Assembly: GCA_001295865.1 (NCBI GenBank)
Contig: LJHW01000002.1
Coordinates: 124,001 to 188,000 of the forward strand
DNA length: 64,000 bases
Source of the DNA: a beta proteobacterium AAP65
GTDB taxonomy: Bacteria > Pseudomonadota > Gammaproteobacteria > Burkholderiales > Burkholderiaceae_C
Reading direction: 5' to 3'
The notes under the pieces were generated by a model, which had not been told where the DNA came from, ran no database searches, and saw only the letters and a program-made list of their open reading frames with translations. Shown one piece after another: positions 53,236 through 61,996 of the stretch. Position 1 is the first letter of the stretch; each line of letters begins with the position of its first letter. Position numbers and translations under genes: made by a program.

Positions 53236-55023
53236 TCAGCTCAGGCTGGTGAAGTCGCTGCGCGGCACCAGCTCGATGCGCGCCCGGCCCTGGTGCTTGG
53301 CGGCATAGAGGGCGCGGTCGGCGCGTGAGAGCAGTTGCTCCAGCGTGCTGCCATGGCCCGGGAAGAGGGCGATGCCGGCCGAGAAGGTGCCGCGCGGCAG
53401 GCGCCGGCGGCCCAGTTCCAGTTGCAGGGCTGAGAAGGTTTCCAGCAGGCGTTGCATGACGGCCTCGGCTTCGTCGGCCTGGGTGTTGGGCATCAGCGCC
53501 ACGAACTCCTCGCCGCCGTGGCGGCAGATCACGTCGCTGCGGCGCAGGGTTTCTGCCAGCAGCGTGGCAAAGCGCTGCAGCACCAGGTCGCCGGCGGCAT
53601 GGCCGCAGGTGTCGTTGAGCAGCTTGAAGTGGTCCAGGTCGAGCAGCACCACGCTCAGCGCCTGCTGCTGGCGGCGCGCCTGCTCCAGCAGCCCCGGGGC
53701 CAGCTCGAAGAGGTAGCGGCGGTTGTGCAGGCCGGTGAGGGGGTCGCGCAGCGCCTGCTCGCGCAGCTGCTCGTGCAGGCGCTGGGTCTCGGCCATCTGC
53801 GCCTGCAGTGCGGCATTGAGTTCGCTCAGACGCTGGCGGTCGTGTTCCACGCTGCGCCGGCCGTCGACGGCTACATCGCGCTCGTGGCGCGCCTGCGCCA
53901 GCTGGTGCGTGACGTCCAGCGCGATGTAGCGGGCGCGGGCGCTGCGGCCCACCAGCTGCTCGTACACCGCGTGGGCCTCACGAAGGTGTTTCAGGGCCAA
54001 GTCGGGCTGTGCGGTCTGTTCGGCCGCGTCCGAAAGGGTGCGGTGCAGCACCATCAGGTCGTAGCAAGGCTTGGCACCGCCGGCAGCCTCGCTGGCCTGC
54101 AGCGCCTGCTGCGCCACGGCCAGGCCCTCGTCGGTGCGGCCCTGCATCAGGCAGCAACGTGCCATCTGCCAGCCCCAGGCCAGGCTCCACTGGCTGGCTG
54201 GTTCGCGCACGTTGGCGTGCTGCACATCGCGGAGCAACTGCTCGGCCCGCACCGGGTCGGCGCCGGCCATCCAGCCCAGCGCCAGGGGCGGGGTCATGTC
54301 CAGCACCTGTTCAGAAGTCTCGCCAGGCAGCAGGGCGGCCAGGTTCAGGCCCATGGCGTGGGCCTCGCGCTGTTCGCCCAGGGCGTGGTGGATGTAGATC
54401 AGGTTGCAGGTGGCCACCAACTGCGCCAGCTTGGCCCCCGCGGCGGTAGCGGCGTTCAGTCCCTGGAGGCTGAACTGGCGCGCGTCTTCCAGGTTGTAGA
54501 GGTCGTGGTGGCGGTCGCCCAGGTTCACACAGGCCGAAATCACCGGGCCGGGCCAGCCGGTCTGTTGTGCGGCGTCGAGCGCGGCGTGCAGGTGGCGCAG
54601 CGAATCTTCGGCGCGCCCGAGGAGCTTGGTGGTGATGGCTCGGGAGTTCTGCGCGATGAAACGGTCCATGGCGCTGCGCGGGCCGGCCGGGCGGGCGTCG
54701 GCCTCGGCTTGCAGCCGGGCTGAGCCCTCCACATCGCCCTCGCGCCGGTGAAGCATTGCCTCGAACTCGTCGCACAAGGCTTGGCCCCACTCGGCGCGCG
54801 AGTGCGGCTGCGCCGCGGCACACAAGCGTCGGGCCTGCTCGAGCTCATGGCGGGCTTCCAGCACCGGCACCAGCCTCACAGCGCCCAGCGCCACGAGAAG
54901 TTGAGCCTCGGCGGGGTCGATGCCCTCGGTGACACGCAGCGTTCGCGCAAGCGCCAGTGAGGCTGTGGCGTCCTGGTAGCTCAGGGCCCAGGCCTGCTGC
55001 AGCGGCTCTGCGGTCTCAGCCAC
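53236..55023 (-). CDS. TPR-domain diguanylate cyclase (GGDEF)
   Basis: Makes the second messenger c-di-GMP. The 595-residue product has no membrane segment. Residues about 30-400 are helical TPR-like repeats (for example LGRAEDSLRHLHAALDAAQ), then a coiled-coil linker (HDRQRLSELNAALQAQMAE) and a GGDEF domain (about 435-585): DPLTGLHNRRYLFE, DLDHFKLLNDTCGHAAGD, and the active motif GGEEF at 503-507. RRSD five residues before it is the product-inhibition I-site. GTG 55023 overlaps the stop of the ComFB gene by 8 bases, tying the cyclase to a possible receptor. Confidence 0.93.
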   Translation of the reverse strand: MAETAEPLQQAWALSYQDATASLALARTLRVTEGIDPAEAQLLVALGAVRLVPVLEARHELEQARRLCAAAQPHSRAEWGQALCDEFEAMLHRREGDVEGSARLQAEADARPAGPRSAMDRFIAQNSRAITTKLLGRAEDSLRHLHAALDAAQQTGWPGPVISACVNLGDRHHDLYNLEDARQFSLQGLNAATAAGAKLAQLVATCNLIYIHHALGEQREAHAMGLNLAALLPGETSEQVLDMTPPLALGWMAGADPVRAEQLLRDVQHANVREPASQWSLAWGWQMARCCLMQGRTDEGLAVAQQALQASEAAGGAKPCYDLMVLHRTLSDAAEQTAQPDLALKHLREAHAVYEQLVGRSARARYIALDVTHQLAQARHERDVAVDGRRSVEHDRQRLSELNAALQAQMAETQRLHEQLREQALRDPLTGLHNRRYLFELAPGLLEQARRQQQALSVVLLDLDHFKLLNDTCGHAAGDLVLQRFATLLAETLRRSDVICRHGGEEFVALMPNTQADEAEAVMQRLLETFSALQLELGRRRLPRGTFSAGIALFPGHGSTLEQLLSRADRALYAAKHQGRARIELVPRSDFTSLS

Positions 55024-55318
55024 GCGCCCGCATCGCTGTACGGGCCTGCACGAAACCGAAGGCGTACTCCACGGCATCGAGCAACTGGCGCTCGCTGTCG
55101 CCGCGTTCACGCTCGCTGAGGTAGAAAACGAAGTCGACCTCGTGGCGGATGTAGCGGGGTGCGAGCCGGTTCAGCGCCACGCAGGCCACGTCGGCCAGCA
55201 GCTCGGGGTTGTGCGCCAGGCCGGGGTAGCGGTCGGCGTGGGTCTGCACCGCTTCGAAGACGGCGCGTTCGTTGTGGTTGCGGACCGAGGTGAAGTCGGC
55301 GCTCAGCGTGGTCGTCAT
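55016..55318 (-). CDS. ComFB-domain protein, possible c-di-GMP receptor
   Basis: A 100-residue protein from ATG 55318 (MTTTLSADFTSVRNHNERAV). The core ADVACVALNRLAPRYIRHEV followed by DFVFYLSERER matches the late-competence ComFB family. Named for a B. subtilis competence gene, the family has, as I recall, cyanobacterial members that bind c-di-GMP. Here it directly precedes and overlaps a diguanylate cyclase gene by 8 bases, so the two should be made together. I infer a signalling role; no competence genes are adjacent. nadA lies upstream on the same strand. Confidence 0.85.
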   Translation of the reverse strand: MTTTLSADFTSVRNHNERAVFEAVQTHADRYPGLAHNPELLADVACVALNRLAPRYIRHEVDFVFYLSERERGDSERQLLDAVEYAFGFVQARTAMRARG

Positions 55319-55401
55319 GGTCGAACTCCGCCCCGGCAGCGGGGCACGCCGGTGTATCGGCCGGGCCGCAGCGGTCTTGAGCGACATGGCCCGCCCCGCC
55401 T

Positions 55402-56565
55402 TCAGGCCGCGCCGATGTCCGGCACCAGGCCGCCAGCGCCCGCGGCACGGCGCTGTGCCGGCTGCGCCACGCTGGCCGGGTGGCGGCGAACGAAGTCGAG
55501 CATGCGGTCTATGCAGCCCAGGGCCTGGCTGCGCGCAGGTTCGGGCACGTGGATCTCATAGGCACTGCGCGCCGCGCCATCGCCCGCTTCCAGGCAGGCC
55601 ACCAGCCCTTGCAGCGCGTTCATCGCCATCCAGGGGCAGTGCGCGCAGCTCTTGCAGGTGGCGCTGTTGCCGGCGGTGGGCGCCTCGATCAGCAGTTTGC
55701 CCGGCGCCAGCTGGCGCATGCGGTGCAGGATGCCGTTGTCGGTGGCCACGATGTAGGCCGGCGCGTTGCCATCCACCACCGCCTTGAGCAACTGGCTGGT
55801 GCTGCCCACCACGTCGGCCTGGGCCACCACGGCTTGGGGCGATTCGGGGTGCACCAGCACCAGTGCGCCGGGGTGCTGCTGGCGCAGCAGGTCGAGCTCC
55901 AGGCCCTTGAACTCGTCGTGCACGATGCAGGCGCCGTTCCACAGAAGCATGTCGGCGCCGGTCTGCTCCTGGATGTAGCGGCCGAGGTGGCGGTCGGGCG
56001 CCCAGAGGATCTTTTTGCCCTCGGCCTTGAGGTGCTCGACGATGGCCAGCGCGCAGGAGCTTGTCACCATCCAGTCGGCGCGCGCCTTCACGGCCGCGCT
56101 GGTGTTGGCGTAGACGACGACGGTGCGGTCGGGGTGGGCATCGCAGAAGGCCGTGAACTGCTCGGGCGGGCAGCCCAGGTCGAGGCTGCAGGTGGCCTCC
56201 AGGTCGGGCATCAGCACGGTTTTCTCGGGCGAGAGGATCTTGGCGCTCTCGCCCATGAAGCGCACGCCGGCCACCACCAGGGTCTGTGCGGCGTGGTCGC
56301 GGCCGAAGCGCGCCATTTCCAGCGAATCGGCGACGATGCCGCCGGTTTCCAGCGCCAGGTCTTGCAGGTCGCCGTCGACGTAGTAGTGCGCCACCAGCAC
56401 GGCGCCGCGCGCCTTCAGCAGCTCGGCGGCGCGAGCCTTCATCGCGGTGCGCTCGGCGGGTTTCAGCGCTGGCGGCACCTGGGCCCAGGCCTGGGCCGTG
56501 CAGCTGCCGCCGCTGGCGTCCTGGCGGGTGAAGTCGTAGAGCACTTGGGTGGGCGTTGAACTCAT
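55402..56565 (-). CDS. nadA: Quinolinate synthase
   Basis: Condenses iminoaspartate with dihydroxyacetone phosphate to quinolinate, using a [4Fe-4S] cluster. The 387-residue product has [37 protein letters not shown], cluster Cys in [33 protein letters not shown] and the C-terminal [15 protein letters not shown]. Its ATG at 56565 is divergent from the MFS gene. It is followed by the ComFB gene, 83 bases on. Confidence 0.97.
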   Translation of the reverse strand: MSSTPTQVLYDFTRQDASGGSCTAQAWAQVPPALKPAERTAMKARAAELLKARGAVLVAHYYVDGDLQDLALETGGIVADSLEMARFGRDHAAQTLVVAGVRFMGESAKILSPEKTVLMPDLEATCSLDLGCPPEQFTAFCDAHPDRTVVVYANTSAAVKARADWMVTSSCALAIVEHLKAEGKKILWAPDRHLGRYIQEQTGADMLLWNGACIVHDEFKGLELDLLRQQHPGALVLVHPESPQAVVAQADVVGSTSQLLKAVVDGNAPAYIVATDNGILHRMRQLAPGKLLIEAPTAGNSATCKSCAHCPWMAMNALQGLVACLEAGDGAARSAYEIHVPEPARSQALGCIDRMLDFVRRHPASVAQPAQRRAAGAGGLVPDIGAA

Positions 56566-56628
56566 CTGGCGATGGTAGTACCGCGCCCCGGCCGCAGGGC
56601 GGGCAGGGCCGGCTTAGCATCCACCGCC

Positions 56629-57855
56629 ATGTCGACACTCAGCCTGCCCGCGCCCGGCTTGCGCCAGGACGCCCAAGTCATCGGCCTCGTCGGGCTGGCG
56701 CACGGCACCAGCCACTTCAGCCAGTTGTTGCTGGCGCCGCTGTTCCCCTGGTTGAAGACCGAGTTCGGCGTCAGCTACGCCGAGCTGGGTTTCCTGCTCA
56801 CGGTGTTTTTCACCGTGTCTTGCGCGGTGCAGGCGCTCTCGGGCTTCTGGGTCGACCGCTACGGCCCGCGGCCGGTGCTCTTCATCGGCCTCGCGCTGCT
56901 GGGCAGCGCGGCGGTGGGTTTTGCGATGAGCACCAGTTACGCGATGCTGGCGGCCTTTGCCGTGCTGGCGGGCACCGGCAACGGCGTTTTCCACCCGGTG
57001 GACTACACGGTGCTCAACCGCAAGGTCGGCAAGACGCGCCTGGGCCACGCCTACAGCGTGCACGGCATCACCGGCAGCCTGGGCTGGGCGCTGGCGCCGG
57101 CCTTGCTGGTGCCGCTGACCTTGGCGTATTCATGGCGCATGGCCTTGCTGGTGGCGGCGGGCCTGGTCTTCGCCGTGCTGCTGCTGATGGTGCTGAACCG
57201 CCGGCAGCTGACCGTGACGCCCGTGCCGCGGCCTGCGGCCGGCAGCACGGCGGCGGCCGAAGGTTCGCTGGCCTTTCTCAAGATCCCGGCCGTGTGGCTG
57301 TGTTTCGGCTTCTTCTTCTTTTTCGCCGGTGCCTTGTCCATCGTGCAGAGCTTCGCGCCGCAGGCGGCCAAAGAGCTGCACGGCGTGCCGGCCCACCTGG
57401 TGGCCATCTGCCTCACGGTCTACATGCTGGGCAGCGCCGGCGGCATGCTGCTGGGCGGTTTTCTCGCGGCGCAGCCCGAGCGCTGCGAACGCATCGTGGC
57501 CGTGGCGCTGGCGGTGGCGGCGAGCATCGCGCTGCTGATCGGGCTGGCGCCGCTGCCCGGGGCCTGGGTGCCGGTGCTCTTCGGCGCCATGGGCCTGGCC
57601 AGCGGCGTGGCCGGGCCCTCGCGCGACATGCTGGTCAAGCGCGCCACGCCGGCCAATGCGACCGGGCGCGTGTACGGCGTGGTCTACGGCGGGCTCGACA
57701 TCGGCCAGGCGGTGGTGCCGATCTTCGTCGGCGCATTGATGGACCAGGGCGCCTACCTTGGCGTGTGGCTGGTGCTGGCAGGCCTGCAGCTGACGCTGAT
57801 CTTCAGCGCCTTCGGTGTGGGGCGCTCGCGGGCAACGGCTACAGTGCCGGGATGA
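56629..57855 (+). CDS. MFS transporter, fosmidomycin-resistance/OFA-like
   Basis: A 408-residue major-facilitator protein from ATG 56629 with twelve hydrophobic segments. The first loop motif is GFWVDRYGPRPVL; LAGTGNGVFHPVDYTVLNRKV is close to the fosmidomycin-resistance (Fsr) group. The stop overlaps the start of a ThDP-enzyme gene (ATGA), so the transporter may handle a substrate or product of that enzyme. Direction and substrate are unknown. Confidence 0.88.
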   Translation: MSTLSLPAPGLRQDAQVIGLVGLAHGTSHFSQLLLAPLFPWLKTEFGVSYAELGFLLTVFFTVSCAVQALSGFWVDRYGPRPVLFIGLALLGSAAVGFAMSTSYAMLAAFAVLAGTGNGVFHPVDYTVLNRKVGKTRLGHAYSVHGITGSLGWALAPALLVPLTLAYSWRMALLVAAGLVFAVLLLMVLNRRQLTVTPVPRPAAGSTAAAEGSLAFLKIPAVWLCFGFFFFFAGALSIVQSFAPQAAKELHGVPAHLVAICLTVYMLGSAGGMLLGGFLAAQPERCERIVAVALAVAASIALLIGLAPLPGAWVPVLFGAMGLASGVAGPSRDMLVKRATPANATGRVYGVVYGGLDIGQAVVPIFVGALMDQGAYLGVWLVLAGLQLTLIFSAFGVGRSRATATVPG

Positions 57856-59582
57856 CTGCTGCTGCCACCCCCACCACCTCCAACGCCCCCCAACGCCTGG
57901 CCGGCCACGCGCTCGTCGAGGCGCTCATCGCCCAGGGCATCAACACCTGCTTCGGCGTGCCGGGCGAGAGTTATCTCGCCGTGCTCGACGGCTTCCACCA
58001 GCACCGCGAGCACATCCGCTTCATCGCCTGCCGGCAAGAGGGTGGCGCGGCCTTCATGGCCGAAGCCCAGGGCAAGCTCAGCGGCCGGCCCGGCGTGTGT
58101 TTCGTGACGCGCGGCCCGGGCGCCACGAATGCCAGCATCGGCGTGCACACGGCTTTCCAGGACAGCACGCCCCTGGTGCTGTTCATCGGCCAGGTGGCCA
58201 GCGACCAGCGCGACCGCGAGGCCTTCCAGGAGATCGACTACCGCCAGATGTTCAGCCCCGGCACGCTGGGCCTGGCCAAGTGGGTGGCCGAGGTGGAAAG
58301 CGCCGACCGTCTGCCCGAGTACGTGGCGCGCGCCTTCCGCACCGCGATGCAAGGGCGCCCTGGCCCGGTGGTGCTGGCCCTGCCCGAGGACATGCTGACG
58401 ACGCCCACCGCGGCGCCCGTGCTGCCGCGTGTGGTGCCCGTGCACGCCTGGCCTGCGCCTGGGCCTTTGCGTGACCTGCGCGCGTTGCTGATGGCCGCCC
58501 AGCGCCCCATCGTCATCGCCGGCGGCTCGGGCTGGGACGCCGAAGCCGCCGCCGCGCTGCAGCGTTTCAGCGAGAACTGGCTGCTGCCCACGGCCTGCGC
58601 CTGGCGCTTTCAGGACACCTTCGACAACCGCCACCCGCTGTACGCCGGTGACGTGGGCATCGGCATCAACCCCAAACTTGCCGCGCGCGTCCGCGAAGCC
58701 GACCTCGTCATCGCCCTGGGCGTGCGCCTGGGCGAGATGACCACAGGCGGCTACACCCTGCTGCAGGCGCCGCGGCCGGCGCAGAAGCTCGTGCACATCC
58801 ACGCCGGGGCCGAAGAGCTCGGCCGCGTCTACGCCGCGGATCTGCTCATGCAGAGCAGCATGGCCTGCGCCGCCAAGGCGCTGGAGAGCCTGGCCGCGCC
58901 TACCAGCCTGCCCTGGGCCGCACACGCCGCCGCTGCACGCGCCGACTACGAGGCCAACCTCGAAGCCCCCGCCGTGGCGCCGCTGGACATGGCCGTGCTG
59001 GTGAAGACGCTGCAGCGCCTGCTGCCCGAAAGCACCGTTTACACCAACGGCGCAGGCAACTACAGCGGCTGGCTGCACCGCTACTGCCGCCACCCGGGCC
59101 TGCAGCACCACGGCCGCACGCAACTGGCGCCCACCAGCGGCGCCATGGGTTACGGCGTGCCGGCGGCCATTGCTGCATCGCTGCTGCACCCCGAGCGCTG
59201 GGTGGTGAACCTGGCCGGCGACGGCGATTTCCTCATGACGGGCCAAGAGCTCGCCACCGCCACGGGCTACGGCGCCAAGAAGCTGCTAAGCATCGTGGTG
59301 GACAACGGCACCTACGGCACCATCCGCATGCACCAGGAGCGCGAGTACCCAGGCCGCGTGAGCGGCAGCGACCTCTACAACCCCGATTTCGCCGCGCTGG
59401 CGCGGGCGTTCGGCTGGCGCGGGGAATTCATCGATGCAACGGCCGATTTCGAGCCTGCGCTGCAACGCGCCATCGAAGCCGGCGTGCCCACACTGCTGCA
59501 CGTGAAGCTGCCCACTGACGTGATCACCAGCCGCACCACGCTGAGCGCCATCCGCGAAACGGCGTTCAAGCAAGGGCGCTGA
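57852..59582 (+). CDS. Thiamine-diphosphate-dependent enzyme, acetolactate-synthase-like
   Basis: A 576-residue enzyme of the ThDP decarboxylase/ligase superfamily. The N-terminal PYR domain has GVPGESYLAVLDGF and the activating Glu63 in RQEGGAAFMAEAQGK. The central domain is typical, and the C-terminal PP domain has APTSGAMGYGVPAAI, then GDGDFLMTGQEL and NGTYG for the Mg-diphosphate. The MFS transporter gene is coupled upstream. It could be a 2-oxoacid decarboxylase, carboligase or C-C lyase; no small regulatory subunit (ilvH-like) is present, so true acetolactate synthesis for branched chains is unlikely. Confidence 0.9.
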   Translation: MTAAATPTTSNAPQRLAGHALVEALIAQGINTCFGVPGESYLAVLDGFHQHREHIRFIACRQEGGAAFMAEAQGKLSGRPGVCFVTRGPGATNASIGVHTAFQDSTPLVLFIGQVASDQRDREAFQEIDYRQMFSPGTLGLAKWVAEVESADRLPEYVARAFRTAMQGRPGPVVLALPEDMLTTPTAAPVLPRVVPVHAWPAPGPLRDLRALLMAAQRPIVIAGGSGWDAEAAAALQRFSENWLLPTACAWRFQDTFDNRHPLYAGDVGIGINPKLAARVREADLVIALGVRLGEMTTGGYTLLQAPRPAQKLVHIHAGAEELGRVYAADLLMQSSMACAAKALESLAAPTSLPWAAHAAAARADYEANLEAPAVAPLDMAVLVKTLQRLLPESTVYTNGAGNYSGWLHRYCRHPGLQHHGRTQLAPTSGAMGYGVPAAIAASLLHPERWVVNLAGDGDFLMTGQELATATGYGAKKLLSIVVDNGTYGTIRMHQEREYPGRVSGSDLYNPDFAALARAFGWRGEFIDATADFEPALQRAIEAGVPTLLHVKLPTDVITSRTTLSAIRETAFKQGR

Positions 59583-59603
59583 AGGCCCAGGGCGGGGCCT
59601 GCG

Positions 59604-60530
59604 TCAGTGGCCCCGCCCGCGCAGCATCAGCACCACGCTGCCGGTGACGAGGCCGGCAGCCAGCCACTCCCCCCAGTGCAGCACCTCGCCGCCCAGCGTG
59701 ACGCCCAGCACCAGGCCGATCAGCGGGTTGACGTAGGCGTAGCTCGACGACACCGCGGTGCGCGTGCGCTGCAGCAGCAGCATGAAGGCCGAGAAGGCGA
59801 TGATCGAGCCGAAGACCACCAGGTAGGCCCAGCTCGCCAGCGCCAGCGGGTGCGGCGGCCACTGCGGCGTCTCGCCCAGCAGCGCCGACACCAACATCAG
59901 CACCACGCCGCCGGCCAGCATCTGGCTGGCAAAGCCCATGGCACCGGGCGCCAGCTCCAGGCTGCGGCCCCCCAGGGCTTGGGGCAGGCCGCGCACGCTC
60001 CACACGCTGCCCAACTTCCACGCCACCGAGGCCGCCAGCACCGCGGCCAGCCCGCCCGGTGAAGCCCCGAAACCCTGGCCCACAGCGAGCCCCAGCACGC
60101 CCACCAGGCCGAGCGCGATGCCCAGCGCTTCCAGCCGCGTGGGTTTCACGCCGTAAGGCCACTCGAAGGCGGCCTGCAGCGCCGGGCCGATGGCGACGAA
60201 GGCCACCACCAGACCTGAACTCACCGTCTGCTCGGCCACTGCCGTCAGCCCGTAGCCCACGCCCAGCATCAGCGCGCCCAGCAGCGTCGCGTTGATCCAC
60301 TCGGCGCGGTTGGGCCAGGCCGCGCCGCGCCAGCGCACCCATACCGCCAGCAACGCGCCAGCCACGAGAAAACGGGTGCCCATCTGGTGGAAAGGCGGGA
60401 AGCTGATCAGCGCCCACTTGATGGCCAGGTAGGTGCTGCCCCAGATGAACCAGGTGGCGGCCAGGCAGGCCAGGATGAGCGGGGGCAGGCGGTGCACGGG
60501 CATTTCGCGCGCCAGGGTGGCGGTGTTCAT
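59604..60530 (-). CDS. EamA-family (DMT) exporter, YedA-like
   Basis: A 308-residue membrane protein with ten hydrophobic helices in two EamA repeats. The start WFIWGSTYLAIKWALISFPP is the YedA/RhtA signature, and SSSYAYVNPLIGLVLGVTLGGE marks the second repeat end. It is probably a metabolite or amino-acid exporter. It is divergent from an Lrp/AsnC regulator with 105 bases between, a common arrangement for regulated amino-acid exporters. ATG 60530 fits the family length. Confidence 0.92.
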   Translation of the reverse strand: MNTATLAREMPVHRLPPLILACLAATWFIWGSTYLAIKWALISFPPFHQMGTRFLVAGALLAVWVRWRGAAWPNRAEWINATLLGALMLGVGYGLTAVAEQTVSSGLVVAFVAIGPALQAAFEWPYGVKPTRLEALGIALGLVGVLGLAVGQGFGASPGGLAAVLAASVAWKLGSVWSVRGLPQALGGRSLELAPGAMGFASQMLAGGVVLMLVSALLGETPQWPPHPLALASWAYLVVFGSIIAFSAFMLLLQRTRTAVSSSYAYVNPLIGLVLGVTLGGEVLHWGEWLAAGLVTGSVVLMLRGRGH

Positions 60531-60635
60531 GGCGCAGGATGTTATGCAAGTGCAGGGCGCTGATCCATGCATGAATCGGGCTTCAGTTGATGCCTGGCCT
60601 TGATCTTCAAAGACTTGAGCGGCAAAGTCCTTCAA

Positions 60636-61097
60636 ATGCAAAACATCCCGCTCGACGGTTACGACACCCGCATCCTCGCCGAGTTGCAGGCCGACGCGCG
60701 CCTGAGCCTGGCCGAACTGGGCCGGCGGGTGCATCTCAGCCAGCCCGCCGTCGCCGAGCGTGTGCGCAAGCTGGAAGCAGCCCGCGTGATCACCGGCTAC
60801 CGCGCCACCGTGAACCTGGCGGCGCTGGGCTACGGCATCCGCGCGCTGGTGCGGGTGGGCCGCACCGATTTCCCGCGCATGAGCCAGTTCGTGGCCGAGG
60901 CGCCCGAGGTGGTGAACGCCTGGAACATCACCGGTGAAGACAGCTGGCTGCTGGAGATCGCCGTCACCGACGTGGCCCACCTCGATGCGGTGGTCTCGCA
61001 GATCTGCCTGCTCGCCGAGACCAGCACCTCCATCATCCTGAAGGCGATGCACGAGCACCGTGTGATGCTGCCGGCAACGGCGCGCGAGGCCGGCTGA
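60636..61097 (+). CDS. Lrp/AsnC-family transcriptional regulator
   Basis: A 153-residue regulator: an N-terminal winged helix (LDGYDTRILAELQADARLSLAELGRRV, with LSQPAVAERVRKLEAARVI as recognition part) and a C-terminal RAM domain (SWLLEIAVTDVAHLDAVV). It likely senses an amino acid and controls the divergent EamA exporter. The chosen start, ATG 60636 (MQNIPLDGYD), fits the family; a TTG at 60600 would add 12 residues. Short inverted elements around GACTT and AAGTC occur in the upstream gap, but I do not claim a defined operator. Confidence 0.92.
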   Translation: MQNIPLDGYDTRILAELQADARLSLAELGRRVHLSQPAVAERVRKLEAARVITGYRATVNLAALGYGIRALVRVGRTDFPRMSQFVAEAPEVVNAWNITGEDSWLLEIAVTDVAHLDAVVSQICLLAETSTSIILKAMHEHRVMLPATAREAG

Positions 61098-61107
61098 AGA
61101 AGGGCAT

Positions 61108-61113
61108 TAGAAT
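61108..61113 (+). promoter_or_regulatory. Candidate -10 element of the tRNA-Pro gene
   Basis: TAGAAT lies 13 bases before the first base of the tRNA and sits inside the inverted repeat GGCATTAGAATGCC (61103-61116). No good -35 is visible at the usual distance. Confidence 0.5.
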
Positions 61114-61125
61114 GCCGGCTTTCGT

Positions 61126-61202
<77 letters not shown>

Positions 61203-61216
61203 TCATGAAGAACAGC

Positions 61217-61253
61217 ACGGCCCTGTGGCGCAAGCCCCGGGGCCGTTTTGTTT
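61217..61253 (+). terminator. Rho-independent terminator of tRNA-Pro
   Basis: ACGGCCC (61217-61223) pairs with GGGCCGT (61240-61246), with a minor inner GGC/GCC pairing in the loop, followed by TTTTGTTT. It is 15 bases past the tRNA 3' end. It may also stop transcripts of the convergent gene at 61261-61812, although the T-run favours the plus strand. Confidence 0.85.
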
Positions 61254-61260
61254 CAGCGCC

Positions 61261-61812
61261 TCAAGCCGCGCCGCGGGCCGCTGGCGTGGCCGTGGCCTGG
61301 GCCACGCGGCGCGCGAGCACAGGGTCGTGCGGCTCGATGCTGGCCTTGTCCATCGCCGGGCGGCGCACCGCGGCGGTGGCGTCGTCCACCTCGCCGGCCA
61401 GCTGGCGTGCCAGGTTGCAGGCCGTGCTGACGAGCCAGGCACCGGTGTCCTGGTCTTCGGCGCTGTCGCCATCCAGAAAGTGGTCGGCCGCGCGCGTGGC
61501 CGCGTGAACCTGGTGTGCGCGCACGCGCAAGGTCGAGACGGTTTGCTTGAACATCACATCGGCAGGCTGTTCTTTCAACTGCCGGGCCAGGGCGTCCACC
61601 TCGGCCGCCAACTCTTCCGACATCGTCAGCGCGCACGACATCAGCCAGGCGCCGGTATTGCGATCGGCCTCGCTGCTCTGCGCGCTGAAATGCTCGGCCG
61701 CCCGCGTGGTGGCGCGAAGCTGATGGCCGCGGCGGCCGAGCAGGCGCAGCGCGGCTGCGGCGCTGTCGTCGCCCGCGGGTGCGCTGCGCGGGTTGGGGCG
61801 GGTTTCGGGCAT
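61261..61812 (-). CDS. Protein of unknown function with an internal tandem duplication
   Basis: A 183-residue protein with two copies of a helical module of about 47 residues, offset by exactly 70 residues (roughly 29-76 and 99-146). Both share HQ, ATTRAAEHF or AATRAADHF, an Asp/Asn-Thr-Gly-Ala-Trp-Leu block (NTGAWL, DTGAWL) and ALTMSEELAAEVD or ACNLARQLAGEVD. No signal peptide or membrane segment is seen, and I know no matching family. It is divergent from the PspA-like operon and convergent with the tRNA. Codon use matches its neighbours, so I take it as a real gene. Confidence 0.78.
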   Translation of the reverse strand: MPETRPNPRSAPAGDDSAAAALRLLGRRGHQLRATTRAAEHFSAQSSEADRNTGAWLMSCALTMSEELAAEVDALARQLKEQPADVMFKQTVSTLRVRAHQVHAATRAADHFLDGDSAEDQDTGAWLVSTACNLARQLAGEVDDATAAVRRPAMDKASIEPHDPVLARRVAQATATPAARGAA

Positions 61813-61939
61813 GGCAGGCTCCGGCAGTGGGGCAAGGTCGGCTGCACATTCTGCCGGCCTTCCAGCCGGCCTTCCTGCTGGTTCAGTGCCGCCCGCGGCC
61901 CGTGCACACCCCCGATCTGCGCGGGGACATGTTGCAGCA

Positions 61940-61976
61940 TTGACATCCGAACCCGTTTGAATACATTCGCATTCAA
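61940..61976 (+). promoter_or_regulatory. Sigma-70-like promoter and overlapping palindrome before the PspA operon
   Basis: TTGACA (61940-61945) and TACATT (61962-61967) are 16 bases apart, a perfect -35 and a fair -10. The inverted repeat TTGAAT (61957-61962) and ATTCAA (61971-61976) straddles the -10, where a repressor would block transcription. The 184-base gap is otherwise GC-rich. GGAG follows at 61987, 7 bases before the GTG start. Confidence 0.65.
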
Positions 61977-61996
61977 TCGTACTGACGGAGTGTCCT

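Noticed and set aside
57852..59582. Call as acetolactate synthase large subunit IlvB/IlvG
   Set aside because: No small-subunit gene or ilvC is adjacent, and the MFS partner suggests a different role.
60531..60635. Defined Lrp operator in the eamA/lrp gap
   Set aside because: Only short, imperfect inverted elements (GACTT and AAGTC) are present, and Lrp sites are too degenerate to assign by eye.
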